A program made the translations under genes and the position numbers. Below the pieces are notes generated by a model. It was not told the DNA's origin. It saw nothing but the letters and a program-made list of their open reading frames with translations, and searched no databases. DNA of 64,000 bases from Planctomycetota bacterium (GTDB taxonomy: Bacteria > Planctomycetota > UBA8742 > UBA2392): positions 62,001-126,000 of the forward strand of contig QEVF01000014.1 in NCBI GenBank assembly GCA_003576915.1. Reading direction: 5' to 3'. Position 1 is the first letter of the stretch, and each line of letters starts with the position of its first letter. Below, in pieces: positions 1 to 9,529 of the stretch.

Positions 1-767
1 ACGTCGGCGTTATCGGCCGCGCTGCGATGCCCGCCGATGACGCGCGCCCTGGTGCCGTCAGGCAGGCGGGAGATCAGCCCATCGATCTCGGCCATAAGTC
101 GGCGGCCTTCGCGCGTGTTGGAGGCCGGCACGGAGGCCTCGGCGATGAGCAGCCCGTGGCGGCCATCATGGCTGATCAGGTGGCCGCGCACCAGCCGCGC
201 CTCAAAGCCGGAGTTCAGGCGGTCAAAGCGCCGAAGCATGAGTTCCTGAAAGGCGAAGGGGTCGCGCCGGAACTGGGCCGTGGTGGCCTGGATGCCGCCT
301 TTGCCTTCGGCGCTATCCACGAACTCCTGGAGGCGGCGGGTGAACTCGGCCGAGGTGGTACGGCGCTCGACGTCGGCCTCCATGGCCTCGTCGAAGAGCA
401 GGGGGATTTTTCCTTCGTAGGCCTGGGCGATATCGACGAGGGCGTCGTCACTGAGCCTTGAAGTCACTTTGGAAATGCCCGGAGTCCGGGCCAGTTGCGC
501 GGCAAGCTGGTCAATGCCTGCCACGACGGCGGCCGTGTCATGGGCTTCGACGTCAATGACGATGCGCTCCAGGGCCCTGAAGCGGGCCAGGGCCAGGCGC
601 CCTTCGACGACGGTGGGGTCGTTCTGGGGCAACAGCTCAAAGACGTCTTCAGTGAACCGAAGCTTCAGCGCTCCCAGCGCTGAAAGGCCTGCCGTCATGG
701 CCAGCACCAGCGGCAGCAGCCACCGGCGCGAACGTACCTGCTCGTAGATGGCAGTCCATAGAGACAT
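1..767 (-). CDS. MMPL/RND-type exporter, N-terminal part (runs off the window)
   Basis: An open frame starts at the ATG at 767 and continues past the left edge, giving about 255 residues. A short N-terminal stretch is followed by one hydrophobic helix (about residues 16-36, LLPLVLAMTAGLSAL), then a soluble segment opening with FTEDVFELLPQNDP. That helix plus a motif with an acidic pair and LLPQND is typical of the first periplasmic domain of MMPL/RND exporters, including the predicted exporters found in aryl-polyene clusters. It starts 7 nt after the ketoreductase stop and is probably translated with it. Exporting or flipping the lipid product of the neighbouring FAS-like enzymes is inference. 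The C-terminal transmembrane core is outside the window, so the family call is moderate. Confidence 0.65.
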   Translation of the reverse strand, partial: MSLWTAIYEQVRSRRWLLPLVLAMTAGLSALGALKLRFTEDVFELLPQNDPTVVEGRLALARFRALERIVIDVEAHDTAAVVAGIDQLAAQLARTPGISKVTSRLSDDALVDIAQAYEGKIPLLFDEAMEADVERRTTSAEFTRRLQEFVDSAEGKGGIQATTAQFRRDPFAFQELMLRRFDRLNSGFEARLVRGHLISHDGRHGLLIAEASVPASNTREGRRLMAEIDGLISRLPDGTRARVIGGHRSAADNAD

Positions 768-774
768 GGGGCTC

Positions 775-1500
775 TTACATGTACATGCCGCCGTTGACGC
801 TCAAGACGTGGCCCGTGATGTAGGCCGCGGAATCTCCGGCCAGGAAGCTTACGGCGGCGGCGACTTCCTCTGGTTTGCCAAAGCGCTGCAATGGAACCTG
901 TCTGGCCAGTTCGTCCCTGGGCAGGTCCTTGACCATGTCAGTCTCGATGAAACCCGGCGCCACGACATTGACGGTAATGTTGCGCTTGGCGACTTCCTTG
1001 GCCAGGGCCTTGCATGCGCCGATGAGGCCGGCCTTGCTGGCGGAGTAGTTGACCTGGCCCGCGTTGCCGGCTTCGCCGCTGAGGCTTGAAATGGCGATGA
1101 TTCGGCCCGCACGCTTGCGCAGCATTTCGCGGAGGCAAGCGCGCGTGACGTTGAAGAAACCGGTGAGGTTGGTTTCGATCACGCTGGACCACTCGTCGTC
1201 GCTCATCATGGCCATCAGGCCGTCTTTGGTCACGCCCGCGTTGCTGACAATGACGTGGGGTACTCCATCTTGTTCAATCAGGGGTTCCAGCGCGGCCCTG
1301 ACGGTCTGGCCGTCGCGCACCGAGAACCCAAGCGCCCTGGCCTTTCGCCCCATCGACTCAATCTCGCGGCAGAGGGACTCCGCGGCCTCCCGGCCCGTGG
1401 CGTAGTTGGCCCAGATATCAAATCCGTCCCTGGCAAGCTGCAGGGCGATGGCCCGGCCAATTCCCCTGGACGCGCCGGTGATGAGTGCTGTGCGATGCAA
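775..1500 (-). CDS. fabG: 3-oxoacyl-ACP reductase (FabG-type SDR)
   Basis: NADPH-dependent short-chain reductase that would reduce 3-oxoacyl-ACP in the neighbouring type II synthase. It has the nucleotide-binding TGASRGIG near residue 8, a NAG motif near 89, the Ser-Tyr-Lys catalytic set (ISSLSG then NYSASKAG), and the C-terminal NVVAPGFIETDM and TGHVLSVNGGMYM segments. I chose the TTG at 1500 because a GGGGGAAG Shine-Dalgarno lies just upstream and the product (241 aa) matches FabG length. An in-frame ATG at 1596 would add 32 residues unlike FabG. The gene is divergent from the ACP and co-oriented with the exporter. It is probably the dedicated reductase of this cassette rather than the housekeeping FabG, because no fabD, fabH or plsX lies nearby. 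Confidence 0.88.
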   Translation of the reverse strand: MHRTALITGASRGIGRAIALQLARDGFDIWANYATGREAAESLCREIESMGRKARALGFSVRDGQTVRAALEPLIEQDGVPHVIVSNAGVTKDGLMAMMSDDEWSSVIETNLTGFFNVTRACLREMLRKRAGRIIAISSLSGEAGNAGQVNYSASKAGLIGACKALAKEVAKRNITVNVVAPGFIETDMVKDLPRDELARQVPLQRFGKPEEVAAAVSFLAGDSAAYITGHVLSVNGGMYM

Positions 1501-1630
1501 GTGGACTTCCCCCGGTTGATTGAGGTTCAAACGTTTCCTGCTTCCCAACCTTGGCAGTTCATCGGAAGGCTTGCAAGGCCAAGTCGCGCGCGGCATAACA
1601 GAAAGGGGGTTCCAACCAGAGGGCTAGTCT

Positions 1631-1888
1631 GTGCAAGCGCTAGTGGATGAACTGAAAAACCTGATCATCAGCCACCTCAATCTGGAGGATGTTGACCCCG
1701 CCACGGTGGACGCCAACGCCCCCCTTTTCGGCGAGGGCCTTGGCCTGGATTCCGTGGACGCCCTGGAACTGGTCATGCTCATGGAGACGACCTACGGCGC
1801 CAAGATTGGCTCGTCGGACGTGGGCAAGACGGCCTTTGCCAGCCTCAGTTCGCTCGCCAGGTTCGTGAGCGAAAACCGTAAGAAGTAA
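1631..1888 (+). CDS. Acyl carrier protein
   Basis: An 85-residue acyl carrier protein. The phosphopantetheine attachment serine is Ser41 in GLGLDSVDALEL, a good match to the DSL/DSV consensus, and the surroundings are acidic and helical as in ACPs. Translation probably starts at the GTG at 1631, preceded by an AGAGGG Shine-Dalgarno. The gene is 2 nt from the ketosynthase that follows, so the two are very likely co-translated. It would carry the growing chain for the two ketosynthase-fold proteins and the divergent reductase. Members with DSVDALELV-type helices are common in aryl-polyene and related non-canonical FAS clusters (family knowledge). Confidence 0.9.
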   Translation: MQALVDELKNLIISHLNLEDVDPATVDANAPLFGEGLGLDSVDALELVMLMETTYGAKIGSSDVGKTAFASLSSLARFVSENRKK

Positions 1889-1890
1889 TC

Positions 1891-3135
1891 ATGGCCAGCC
1901 CAAGAATCGCAATCACGGGGCTCGGCTTCGTGGGCGCCGTCGGAGCTCACGTTTCAGCCCTTGAAGCCGCCTTGGATCAGGAGCGCAGCGGTCTGGGCGA
2001 CCTCACACTCTTCGACAGCGAGCTGTCGCGCGAGTACCCCGTCGGACAGTATCGCGGAGACCTGCCGTCTGACTTCGCGGAGCTGGTGCGTCCCCTTTCG
2101 GCCCGCGAGGCAGGCCGCCTCTCACGCAGCGACCTGCTGGCCCTGGTGGCCGCCGCCGAGGCCCTGCAGATGGCCGCCCTGCCGGAAGCGGCGCGCCGCG
2201 GCGCAGGCGTCTACCTGGGCCAGAGCGTATGCGGCACGCTTTCCAGCGAGAGCTACTACCTCGACTGTGCGGCACAGGCCGCGAGCCATGGTCGCGCCAG
2301 CCCCTCACACCTGGACCGCCTCTTTGTGCACGACGGCGCCAATTCAGGAGATGCCATCGCGCGCGAATTCGGCATGGGCGGGCCCATGGCCTCGTTGATG
2401 ACGGCCTGCTCGTCAGGGGCCAACGCGCTGGGGCTTGCGGCGAACCGCATTGCGTGCGGACAGGCAGAGGTCATGCTGGCGGGAGGCGCGGACAGCCTTT
2501 CGCGGATTGCCTTTCTGGGTTTTGCGGGTCTGGGAGTGATGAGTCCCGAGGGGCCACGGCCCTTTGATGCCGCGCGCAAGGGCATGTGCGTGGGGGAGGG
2601 CGCAGGGCTGCTGGTGCTGGAATCAGAGGCCCACGCCCGTGCGCGCCGTGCCCCTGTGCTGGCCTGGCTGACGGGCTATGGCCACTCCTGCGACGCGCAT
2701 CATCTCACGGCGCCGCACCCCGAGGGACTGGGGGCCCAGGCCGCCATGAACCAGGCCCTGGCTGATGCCGGGCTTGCGCCCTCCGACATCGGATTTGTCA
2801 GTGCGCACGGCACGGGAACGCTGGACAATGACAAAGTGGAAGCCCTGGCCATCACTCGTGTGTTTGGCCCGCGCGCGGTGCCCGTAAGCTCGACCAAGCG
2901 CTACTTTGGCCATACTCTGGCGGCCTCAGGCGCGATCAAGGCCGTGCTCTGCGTGCTGGCTTTGCAGCGCCGGCGTCTTTGGCCCAATCTGGGACTGCGC
3001 ACGGCGCAAGATGACTCCCTGGACCTCGTCTTGCAGGCGAGACCCGCGCCGCAACTGCAGCACGTGCTTTCCAACAGTTTTGGTTTTGGCGGCAACAACG
3101 CGGCACTTGTTTTCAGCGCGGGAGACCGGCCATGA
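1891..3135 (+). CDS. Beta-ketoacyl-ACP synthase (KAS II type), catalytically complete
   Basis: A 414-residue decarboxylating condensing enzyme. The Cys-His-His triad is intact: Cys173 in MTACSSGANAL, His306 in SAHGTGTLDND, and His341 in RYFGHTLAASG. The glycine-rich C-terminal NSFGFGGNNAALVF loop is present. It would extend ACP-bound chains with malonyl units. Its stop overlaps the start of the next ketosynthase-like gene (ATGA at 3132-3135), so the two are translationally coupled, which suits a KS/chain-length-factor heterodimer. It resembles the FabF-like KS of aryl-polyene clusters more than the housekeeping FabF, by context. The actual product is not predictable from the sequence. Confidence 0.9.
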   Translation: MASPRIAITGLGFVGAVGAHVSALEAALDQERSGLGDLTLFDSELSREYPVGQYRGDLPSDFAELVRPLSAREAGRLSRSDLLALVAAAEALQMAALPEAARRGAGVYLGQSVCGTLSSESYYLDCAAQAASHGRASPSHLDRLFVHDGANSGDAIAREFGMGGPMASLMTACSSGANALGLAANRIACGQAEVMLAGGADSLSRIAFLGFAGLGVMSPEGPRPFDAARKGMCVGEGAGLLVLESEAHARARRAPVLAWLTGYGHSCDAHHLTAPHPEGLGAQAAMNQALADAGLAPSDIGFVSAHGTGTLDNDKVEALAITRVFGPRAVPVSSTKRYFGHTLAASGAIKAVLCVLALQRRRLWPNLGLRTAQDDSLDLVLQARPAPQLQHVLSNSFGFGGNNAALVFSAGDRP

Positions 3136-4259
3136 GCGCGGTCGTGACGGGCATGGGGGTCGTCAGCGCGCTGGGCAGCGGCGTCGAGGCGTTCAAGGCA
3201 GCTCTGCAGCAGGGGGTCAACGCCTGCGCCATGCACGAATTCGAGCGCATGGGCGGAACAAAGGCCATCGCCCCTGCCTATCGCGCCGTGGCGCCCGACG
3301 CCAAAGGCCTGATCGATCCCCGCAAGCTCCGGCGCATGGACCGGCTGATACGCATGGCGGCCGTGAGCGCGCGGCAGGCCCTGAACATGGCAGGCCTGCA
3401 GCCCGAACGGGGCGATGTTGACGCGTCAAGGCTTGGCGTGGTTTTCGGCACGGCTTACGGGGCCATCGGCACCACCCAGGAGTTCATCGACAGCTGGCTC
3501 AAGAACGGGCAGCGGCACGCGAGCCCTCTGGCGTTCATGAGCAGCGTGCACGGCATTCTGGCCAGTCAGGTTGCCCTGGACATCGGGGCCACGGGCGCCA
3601 ATCTGACGCTTTCCCAGCGCGACGTGTCGTTCGAGGCGGCCCTTGCCTCCGCCCTGGGCCTGCTGGAGAGCGGCCGCGCCGACGCCATCCTGGTCGGGGG
3701 CGCCGACGAGTTGACGGGTCTGCTGCACGAGTTTGCCTCCCATTTCCGATACGTTGAGAACGGCCCTTCCGCGGGCTGCGATCCCTGGAGCGGCGAAGGC
3801 CGCGCCATCCCCGGCGATGGCGGCGCCGTGCTGCTGCTTGAGCGCGAGGGGGGACCTCGCCGAGCTCTGGCCCGCGTGGAACAGGCCCGGGTCTCACGCC
3901 ACGACACCGGCCGCGAGATTCTGGACGACCTGAACCTTGGGGGCGTCGATCTGGCCACGTCGTGCCGGGCGGGCAGCCGAAGGTCGGCTCCCCTGGAGCA
4001 CGCGCGCAGCGGCGTCCTGGCAGAGCGTCTGGCGGTGCCGGAGCTTTCCTATCGCGGCAACTTCGGAAACTTCCCCAGTGCCGGCGCGCTCCAGGCCGTG
4101 GTGAACGTGCTCATGCTGCAGGGGCAGGTGTTTGCGCCCCTGGCCGGGGGCCGGCAGCGCCAGGATCTTGTGACGGGGATTGGGCCGCCGCGCCGCATCC
4201 TGCACGATGCAGCCAGCGTGACGGGCTTGCACGGGGCCTACATCCTGAGCGCGGTCTGA
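3132..4259 (+). CDS. Ketosynthase-like chain-length-factor partner lacking all three catalytic residues
   Basis: A 375-residue thiolase-fold protein. Aligned by eye with the upstream KS over the ALxxx...GGAD block, the active-site Cys is replaced by Asp164 (LSQRDVSFEAA). The first catalytic His motif (HGTGT) is absent. The second His motif reads NFGNFPSAGA, with Asn instead of His. It therefore cannot condense by the normal mechanism. Losing the Cys while pairing with an intact KS is the hallmark of chain-length factors in type II polyketide and aryl-polyene synthases, though classical ones carry Gln there. Probable role: a structural partner setting chain length. The 4-nt overlap with the KS supports a 1:1 complex. 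Confidence 0.82.
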   Translation: MSAVVTGMGVVSALGSGVEAFKAALQQGVNACAMHEFERMGGTKAIAPAYRAVAPDAKGLIDPRKLRRMDRLIRMAAVSARQALNMAGLQPERGDVDASRLGVVFGTAYGAIGTTQEFIDSWLKNGQRHASPLAFMSSVHGILASQVALDIGATGANLTLSQRDVSFEAALASALGLLESGRADAILVGGADELTGLLHEFASHFRYVENGPSAGCDPWSGEGRAIPGDGGAVLLLEREGGPRRALARVEQARVSRHDTGREILDDLNLGGVDLATSCRAGSRRSAPLEHARSGVLAERLAVPELSYRGNFGNFPSAGALQAVVNVLMLQGQVFAPLAGGRQRQDLVTGIGPPRRILHDAASVTGLHGAYILSAV

Positions 4260-4317
4260 CGGCCCGTGGCCCCCGGGCTTCTGTTCCGCTGCGGCGTCTA
4301 CTGTTATTTTGCGGCCA

Positions 4318-5382
4318 ATGCTTTCGACCGTTCGCACTTACGCCAGCTTCGTGAAACTCTCGCACACGGTGTTCGCATTGCCGTTTGCGATAGCGGGCAT
4401 GGTGGCGGCTTATGCTGTGCCAACACGCTTAACCGGTGAGTGGCACGGCCCTGTGCAGGGCGGCCGCGCAGTTGAGGCGCCGCTCTACGTGCCGTATTCG
4501 TGGATTGTGCTGCTGCTGATCTTGTGCTGCATGGTTGGTGCGCGCAGCTTTGCCATGGCGGTCAATCGCATCCTTGACCGCAAGATTGACGCGCTCAATC
4601 CGCGCACGGCTCAGCGCGAGATTCCCGCCGGAAAGCTGTCGCTGCGCGCGGCCGGGGCCTTTGCCGCGGGCTCGGCCGCGCTTTACTTCGGCGCGTGCTG
4701 GTTCCTGGGCGAAGTCGTTCTGGCTCTGAGCCCCATTCCCGTGGCGCTGATGCTGTTGTATCCGTTCACCAAGCGGTTCACGGCGCTTTGCCACCTTGTC
4801 CTGGGTGCGTCGCTGGGGCTTGCGCCGATCGGTGCTTGGGTCGCTGTGCGGAGCTTGTCGGACTCCGAAGGGACGCACACGATCTTCAACCATATGAATT
4901 TGCCTGGCGAGTGGGTTAACCGCGAAGGAATTGGATGGAGCGCCGTGGCGGAGCTATCGCCATGGTTACTCGGCGCGGCGGTCATGTTCTGGGTTGCAGG
5001 TTTTGACGTGATCTATGCGCTGCAAGATGATGAGTTCGACCGAGCCAATAAGCTGCATTCCATTCCGGCCTTCTTGGGCAGAAAGTGGGCCCTTAGGGTT
5101 GCGATGATGATGCACCAAGCCAGTTACGGGTTCTTCTTCTTTTTCGTCGCTTCACTGATGACACCGGCGTTTGTCGCCTTTGGTCAGGGAATAGGTACTT
5201 ACACGCAATTGGCCAAGTTTGTATGGGCCGCACCGTTTGTGATGTTCTTCGGCATCATCTATCAGCACACGCTCGTGAAGCCCGACGACCTCTCGCGTGT
5301 AAACGTGGCATTCTTCACGGTCAACGGAGTCATCAGCGTCGTGTTCGGCGCGATTTTCGTCGCGGCCTGGTTGTTGGCATAG
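4318..5382 (+). CDS. ubiA: UbiA-family prenyltransferase (4-hydroxybenzoate/futalosine-type)
   Basis: A multi-pass membrane prenyltransferase that would attach a polyprenyl chain to an aromatic acid in quinone synthesis. Both Asp-rich motifs are present: NRILDRKIDALNPRT near residue 83, and the second set in DVIYALQDDEFDRANKLHSIP. The NPRT...REIPAGKLS segment is typical of the UbiA/MqnP branch. At 354 residues it is longer than the usual 280-300; extra sequence lies around residues 35-60 and 180-210. I prefer the ATG at 4318 over an in-frame TTG at 4309. No Shine-Dalgarno is visible, but a TATTTT box lies 7 nt upstream. It lies 58 nt after the KS-like gene. Whether it belongs to that cassette or only to menaquinone synthesis is unknown. 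Confidence 0.85.
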   Translation: MLSTVRTYASFVKLSHTVFALPFAIAGMVAAYAVPTRLTGEWHGPVQGGRAVEAPLYVPYSWIVLLLILCCMVGARSFAMAVNRILDRKIDALNPRTAQREIPAGKLSLRAAGAFAAGSAALYFGACWFLGEVVLALSPIPVALMLLYPFTKRFTALCHLVLGASLGLAPIGAWVAVRSLSDSEGTHTIFNHMNLPGEWVNREGIGWSAVAELSPWLLGAAVMFWVAGFDVIYALQDDEFDRANKLHSIPAFLGRKWALRVAMMMHQASYGFFFFFVASLMTPAFVAFGQGIGTYTQLAKFVWAAPFVMFFGIIYQHTLVKPDDLSRVNVAFFTVNGVISVVFGAIFVAAWLLA

Positions 5383-5397
5383 CGGGCATCGCCCGTG

Positions 5398-5417
5398 CCC
5401 GGCCATGGCTGGCCGGG
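5398..5417 (+). terminator. Hairpin after the prenyltransferase gene
   Basis: A perfect 8-bp stem CCCGGCCA / TGGCCGGG with a 4-nt TGGC loop lies 15 nt after the ubiA stop and before the atpD promoter. There is no T tract, so this is a terminator-like hairpin only. Confidence 0.35.
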
Positions 5418-5454
5418 GTGGCAAACATTGCAGCTTTCCCGCCTACCATCGCGC

Positions 5455-5482
5455 TTGCAACGCTTCCCCGGCTCGCTAGTAT
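5455..5482 (+). promoter_or_regulatory. Candidate sigma-70 promoter of atpD
   Basis: TTGCAA at 5455 and TAGTAT at 5477 are separated by 16 nt. This would give a leader of about 37 nt carrying the AAAGGA ribosome binding site at 5515. Confidence 0.45.
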
Positions 5483-5517
5483 CGCGCGCCGCTATTGGCC
5501 GTTTGAACATCGATTAA

Positions 5518-6960
<1,443 letters not shown>

Positions 6961-7027
6961 TTTGAGCGTGCAGCGCCCATGCGGCGTGTGCATAATGGCA
7001 CGACTTTGCTCAACGCCGGAGACTACT

Positions 7028-7381
7028 ATGGCAGGTGGATATCCTCCTCAGCAGCAACCTCAGGGCTACGGCCAGCCCCAGGGCTACGCGCAGCCACAGC
7101 CCATGATGGCTGACCCGAACGCTCCCTACGGCTATGACCCCAAAACGGGCCTGCCCTACTCGGACAAGCAGAAGATGATTGCCGGCTTGCTGCAGTTGCT
7201 GCTGGGCGGCTTTGCCGTCGGCCGCTTCTACACAGGTCATACCGGCCTGGCGATCGCGCAGATTGCCGTGGTCTGGCTGACTTGCGGCTTCGGGGCGATT
7301 TGGCCCTTGATCGACGGCATCATGCTGCTCGTCGGCGACAACCAGACGGACGCCCAGGGGCGCCCGCTGCGGCCCAACTAA
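7028..7381 (+). CDS. TM2-domain membrane protein with Q/G/Y/P-rich tail (copy 1)
   Basis: A 117-residue protein. Residues 1-28 are low-complexity (repeats of QPQGYGQ), followed by DPNAPYGYDPKTGLPYSDKQKMIAG and two transmembrane helices with the short turn typical of TM2 domains (GGFAVGRFYTGHTG, WLTCGFGAIWPLIDGIMLL). TM2 proteins are small inner-membrane proteins of unclear function. I start at the ATG at 7028, preceded by GGAG; upstream in-frame codons have no such site. It lies between atpD and atpC in the same direction and is close in sequence to the next gene, so a tandem duplication is likely. A role in ATP synthase assembly is only a contextual guess. Confidence 0.88.
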   Translation: MAGGYPPQQQPQGYGQPQGYAQPQPMMADPNAPYGYDPKTGLPYSDKQKMIAGLLQLLLGGFAVGRFYTGHTGLAIAQIAVVWLTCGFGAIWPLIDGIMLLVGDNQTDAQGRPLRPN

Positions 7382-7390
7382 GGAGCCCCC

Positions 7391-7699
7391 ATGGCGGGTG
7401 GATACCCTCCACAGCAGGCGCAGATGGCAGATCCCAACGCCCCCTATGGCGTCGATCCGAAGACCGGCATTCCTTATTCCGACAAGCAGAAGATGATTGC
7501 CGGCGGCCTGCAGTTCCTGCCCCTGATCATCGGGCTTGGGGGTATCGGTCGCATCTACGCCGGTCACATAGGCACCGGCATAGCCCGATTGCTCACCAGC
7601 TTCATCTGTATTGGCTATGTCTGGTCCATCATCGACGGCATTCTGATCCTGACGAACGACAGCGCAACGGATGGGCAGGGTCGCATCCTGCGCCCCTGA
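7391..7699 (+). CDS. TM2-domain membrane protein (copy 2)
   Basis: A 102-residue paralogue of the preceding gene: a shorter Q/P-rich tail, the same DPNAPYGVDPKTGIPYSDKQKM block, then two helices (LPLIIGLGGIGRIYAGHIG and a segment ending IIDGILILTND). A strong AAGGAG site lies 5 nt before the ATG. It starts 9 nt after copy 1 and ends 20 nt before atpC, so all three read as one operon. The two copies differ most in the first helix and the loop, which suggests an old duplication or a working heterodimer; the latter is inference. Confidence 0.88.
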   Translation: MAGGYPPQQAQMADPNAPYGVDPKTGIPYSDKQKMIAGGLQFLPLIIGLGGIGRIYAGHIGTGIARLLTSFICIGYVWSIIDGILILTNDSATDGQGRILRP

Positions 7700-7719
7700 G
7701 CGAAACGAGTTGAACGGCC

Positions 7720-8124
7720 ATGGCTGAGATGATTGTTGACGTGATTTCTCCGGAAAAGCCCCTCTATTCGGGCAAGGCTACGGCCGTGACGGCCCGCGCC
7801 TGGGACGGCGAGCTGGGCATCAAGCCGGGCCACGCCCCCATGCTGACCCGCCTGGGCACGGGCGAGGTGCGCATCCAGTCCGGCGGCGAAACCATGCGCT
7901 TTGCCGTGCAATCCGGCTTCCTCGAAGTGGCCGACAATCACGTCGTCATCCTCAGTGAGAAGGCCGTTGCCGTTGAAGAGTCCCAGTGGGTCAAGGCCGC
8001 CGACATCGAGGCCGTGATCAAGCAACTGGCCGAAACGACCGACGTCGCCCGCCGCGAAGAACTTGAGCAGACCCTGAGCTGGATGCGCGCCTGCGAGAAA
8101 CTCCAGGCTCACGTCAAGAAGTAG
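7720..8124 (+). CDS. atpC: F-type ATP synthase subunit epsilon
   Basis: Epsilon subunit of the F1 central stalk, which couples rotation and inhibits ATP hydrolysis. The 134 residues include the N-terminal beta-sandwich (MIVDVISPEKPLYSGKATAV, WDGELGIKPGHAPML) and a C-terminal helical part (AVIKQLAETTDVARREELEQ). Length is normal. It is last in the atpD-TM2-TM2-atpC string. No clear Shine-Dalgarno is visible, so translation may depend on coupling to the upstream gene. Confidence 0.95.
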   Translation: MAEMIVDVISPEKPLYSGKATAVTARAWDGELGIKPGHAPMLTRLGTGEVRIQSGGETMRFAVQSGFLEVADNHVVILSEKAVAVEESQWVKAADIEAVIKQLAETTDVARREELEQTLSWMRACEKLQAHVKK

Positions 8125-8139
8125 CCGCCCGCGTCTCCT

Positions 8140-8161
8140 CGCCTGCCCTTATGCGCAGGCG
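8140..8161 (+). terminator. Hairpin after atpC
   Basis: A 7-bp stem CGCCTGC / GCAGGCG with an 8-nt loop lies 15 nt after the atpC stop, followed by CTCCAG and a short TTTT. It is a plausible weak intrinsic terminator. Confidence 0.4.
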
Positions 8162-8227
8162 CTCCAGTTTTGCTGCAACCCCGTCCCAAATGCGCGGCTA
8201 TACTGCCTCAGTTCGAGGTACTGGAAG

Positions 8228-8758
8228 ATGAGCGGCTCAGGTTCAAGCGACCGTCCCCCCTGGGAGCAGACGCGCCGGGTGCCCGCCCCGCAGTCTGCGT
8301 CTCGGCCATGGGGGCAGCCGGCACAGCCGACCTACCATGCCCCTGCCGGGCCCTATCAGGTCGCCAGTCCCCAATATCAGGCCCCCCTTCCCGGCTACGG
8401 AGACGCGCAGCCCTATCCCATGGGCTATCCTGGCCAGGCCCAGGGTTTTCCGCCCGGTTACGGCACCCAGTACACCCAGCCCTTCGGCGGGGCGACGGGC
8501 TGGACGAAGCCCCACCGCGCCGTGGCGCTGTTGGTGCTCGCGGGCTGCAGCTTTGCGCTCTGCTTTGTGTGCGGCATCATCGCGTTCTTCCTGGCGCGCA
8601 CAGACCTTCAGGAAATGCGCCAGGGCATCATGGATCCTTCAGGCGAGCAGTTGACCAAGGTGGCCTATTGGGTGTCTCTGGTTCATATGTGTCTCTTGGG
8701 GTTCCTGTTTGTCTTCTACTTCGTGCTGTTCGTGGTCTTTGCGGCGACTTCTCCTTGA
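8228..8758 (+). CDS. Small membrane protein, DUF4190-like, with P/Y/G/Q-rich N-terminal tail
   Basis: A 176-residue protein of unknown function. Residues 1-95 are disordered and rich in Pro, Gln, Gly and Tyr, and end in GTQYTQPFGG. Two helices follow (AVALLVLAGCSFALCFVCGIIAFFLA and LVHMCLLGFLFVFYFVLFVVFAA), separated by an amphipathic linker, an arrangement like DUF4190. The ribosome site GAGGT lies 9 nt before the ATG. It ends 10 nt before the RDD gene, whose tail contains the nearly identical YGQYTQPFG, so the two probably work together at the membrane. A TATACT box at 8199 may be its promoter. Confidence 0.75.
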   Translation: MSGSGSSDRPPWEQTRRVPAPQSASRPWGQPAQPTYHAPAGPYQVASPQYQAPLPGYGDAQPYPMGYPGQAQGFPPGYGTQYTQPFGGATGWTKPHRAVALLVLAGCSFALCFVCGIIAFFLARTDLQEMRQGIMDPSGEQLTKVAYWVSLVHMCLLGFLFVFYFVLFVVFAATSP

Positions 8759-8768
8759 GCGAGGATTT

Positions 8769-9500
8769 ATGGGCGGGCCAGGATTCGGACAGGACTACAA
8801 TCAGGGCAACGCGGGCTACGGTCAGGGCCATCCCCAGCAGGGCTATCCCCAGCAGGGTTATCCCCAGCAGGGCCATCCCCAGGGGGCCTATCCCCAGCAG
8901 GGGGGCTTTGCCCCACAGACTTACGGCCAGTACACCCAGCCCTTTGGTTCGGCGCAGGGCATGCCGGGGGCCTACGGCTACACGCCGCCTCCGTACCTGC
9001 CGACGGAGTGCTTTGGCGGGTTCTGGATCCGATTTGCAGCTTCGTTCATGGATGGCTTGATTCTCGGCATTCCGCTGCAGGTGCTCCAGGTTGCTTTGCG
9101 ACTTGCCTTCGGACTGCCGGCGATTGCCCAGGCATCCCTCGGGAGTACGCCGACGGCGGCCCAGGCATCGGCCGAACTCTCCGTTTCCATGATCGTGAAC
9201 GTGGTTTGGATACTGTCCTACTGGATGTACTTCGCCCTCATGCACAGCAAGAAGGGTGCGACGCTGGGCAAGCTCGCCGTCGGAGTGCGCGTCGTCGACC
9301 AGCACGGCATGTATCCGGGGTTTGGCCAGGCCACAGGGCGCTACTTCGCCACCATCCTGTCAAGTTGCGGCCTGATGCTCGGCTACATCTGGGCGGGCTT
9401 TCATCCCCAGAAGCGCACCTGGCATGACTCCCTGGCCAACACCTGGTGTGTGCGCAAAGAGTACGTCAACCCGGCCCAGGCGCAGATATCGCAGGGGTAA
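8769..9500 (+). CDS. RDD-family membrane protein with YPQQG repeat tail
   Basis: A 243-residue membrane protein. Residues 1-75 are a G/Y/P/Q-rich tail with YPQQG-type repeats and GQYTQPFG. An RDD domain follows: FGGFWIRFAASFMDGLIL (the Arg and Asp of the family name), two further helices, and KKGATLGKLAVGVRVVDQHG, a hallmark of the family. It ends with KRTWHDSLANTWCV. Some RDD proteins are linked to ion or solute transport, but most are uncharacterised. The ATG at 8769 follows a GAGGA site, and an in-frame extension to 8709 would overlap the previous gene. It is the last gene of the atpD-led group of tailed membrane proteins. Confidence 0.85.
   Translation: MGGPGFGQDYNQGNAGYGQGHPQQGYPQQGYPQQGHPQGAYPQQGGFAPQTYGQYTQPFGSAQGMPGAYGYTPPPYLPTECFGGFWIRFAASFMDGLILGIPLQVLQVALRLAFGLPAIAQASLGSTPTAAQASAELSVSMIVNVVWILSYWMYFALMHSKKGATLGKLAVGVRVVDQHGMYPGFGQATGRYFATILSSCGLMLGYIWAGFHPQKRTWHDSLANTWCVRKEYVNPAQAQISQG
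8826..8900 (+). repeat. Degenerate 15-bp tandem repeat inside the RDD gene
   Basis: About five units of GGCYATCCCCAGCAG, encoding (G)YPQQ/HPQQ repeats of the disordered tail. The fourth unit is altered and lacks a CAG. It is an in-frame coding repeat that may vary in length between strains. Confidence 0.85.
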
Positions 9501-9529
9501 CGTTTGGCGTAATCAGGGTCAGGTGGCCC

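Noticed and set aside
8826..8900. Regular 15-bp repeats considered as a CRISPR array
   Set aside because: There are no spacers; the repeats are contiguous and in frame, encoding a YPQQ tail.
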